NCBI RefSeq assembly: GCF_021531595.1
Contig: NZ_JADYUD010000014.1
Coordinates: 1-50,993 of the forward strand
Length of the DNA: 50,993 bases
Direction: 5' to 3'
From: Fusobacterium perfoetens
Lineage (GTDB): Bacteria > Fusobacteriota > Fusobacteriia > Fusobacteriales > Fusobacteriaceae
Part shown: positions 50,919 through 50,993 of the stretch, piece by piece
How positions within the stretch are numbered: position 1 is the stretch's first letter
How the letters are laid out: every line of letters starts with the position of its first letter
Translations under genes and position numbers: made by a program
Notes under the pieces: model-generated
What the model was told of the DNA's origin: nothing
The model's input: only the letters and a program-made list of their open reading frames with translations
Databases searched by the model: none

Positions 50919-50993
50919 AAGATTGGCAAGTTCCTATCCTCCCAAAGGGCTGCCCCCTAAGTACTTTCAGCGTTTACAGGCTTAACTTCTAGG
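50919..50993 (-). rRNA. rrf: 5S rRNA, 3' part (truncated by the window)
   Basis: The minus strand reads CCTAGAAGTTAAGCCTGTAA, then GCTGAAAGTACTTAGGGGGCAG, GGGAGGATAGGAACTTGCC, the conserved core of bacterial 5S rRNA. Only about 75 of some 115 nt are inside; the 5' end and the rest of the rRNA operon lie beyond the right edge. Confidence 0.95.

Overview
The window is low-GC DNA from an anaerobic, Gram-negative-type bacterium, most likely a Fusobacterium; I cannot fix the species. Four things support this. Two outer-membrane proteins carry fusobacterial-style signal peptides followed by a Lys-Glu-Val / Pro-Val-Glu-rich mature start. An LptD-like giant barrel and an LPS-heptose enzyme (rfaE2) indicate an outer membrane. 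The window also holds many PTS, Na+-coupled and amino-acid transport genes, and its terminators and promoters are strongly AT-rich with canonical -35/17 bp/-10 spacing. I see no phage, insertion sequence, CRISPR array or toxin-antitoxin module.

Layout. 1-1.2 kb: an outward stable-RNA-like promoter, a small zinc-ribbon protein and dCMP deaminase. 1.4-4.3 kb: SAM-I-type riboswitch and metNIQ methionine uptake. 4.3-9.2 kb: a sigma-54 controlled unit, in which a divergent AAA+ activator faces a -24/-12 promoter driving a PatB-type C-S lyase and an NhaC-family transporter. 9.2-12.4 kb: a NifX/DUF134 regulator with a 26-bp palindromic operator, a second NifX-like protein and two Fe-S MinD-type ATPases, interrupted by a nested-hairpin repeat. 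12.4-18 kb: LptD-like protein and thrS. 18.2-20.3 kb: trxA, tsaB, tsaE, rfaE2. 20.6-27.7 kb: an unrecognised two-domain protein, then fructokinase and mannose-6-phosphate isomerase convergent with a PRD regulator and split EIIA/EIIC/EIIB fructose-type PTS. 28-31.2 kb: MscS, a five-tRNA operon (Thr-Glu-Tyr-Val-Asp) and minCD. 31.4-36.3 kb: ArsC-like protein, two Na+-coupled amino-acid carriers (one behind a candidate attenuator leader), biotin ligase and a nitroreductase. 36.5-40.1 kb: two paralogous ArsB/NhaD carriers flanking an EIIA-CBS protein. 40.2-48 kb: coaE, a U32 protein, pgpA, a repeat element, cinA, an XRE-cupin regulator and a FakA-FakB-like fusion. 48.2-50.5 kb: two outer-membrane protein paralogues with structured leaders. 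50.9 kb to the end: the 3' part of a 5S rRNA gene.

Much of the window concerns sulfur amino-acid and amino-acid economy: methionine uptake under a SAM riboswitch, a C-S lyase paired with a carrier under sigma-54, and Na+-coupled symporters. The least explained items are non-coding: the two-hairpin leader with identical 9-nt loops ahead of an outer-membrane protein gene, the mutually exclusive terminator/antiterminator leader ahead of the 33.2-kb symporter, the sigma-54 enhancer palindrome, and a size-graded family of nested inverted repeats acting as terminators or MITE-like elements.
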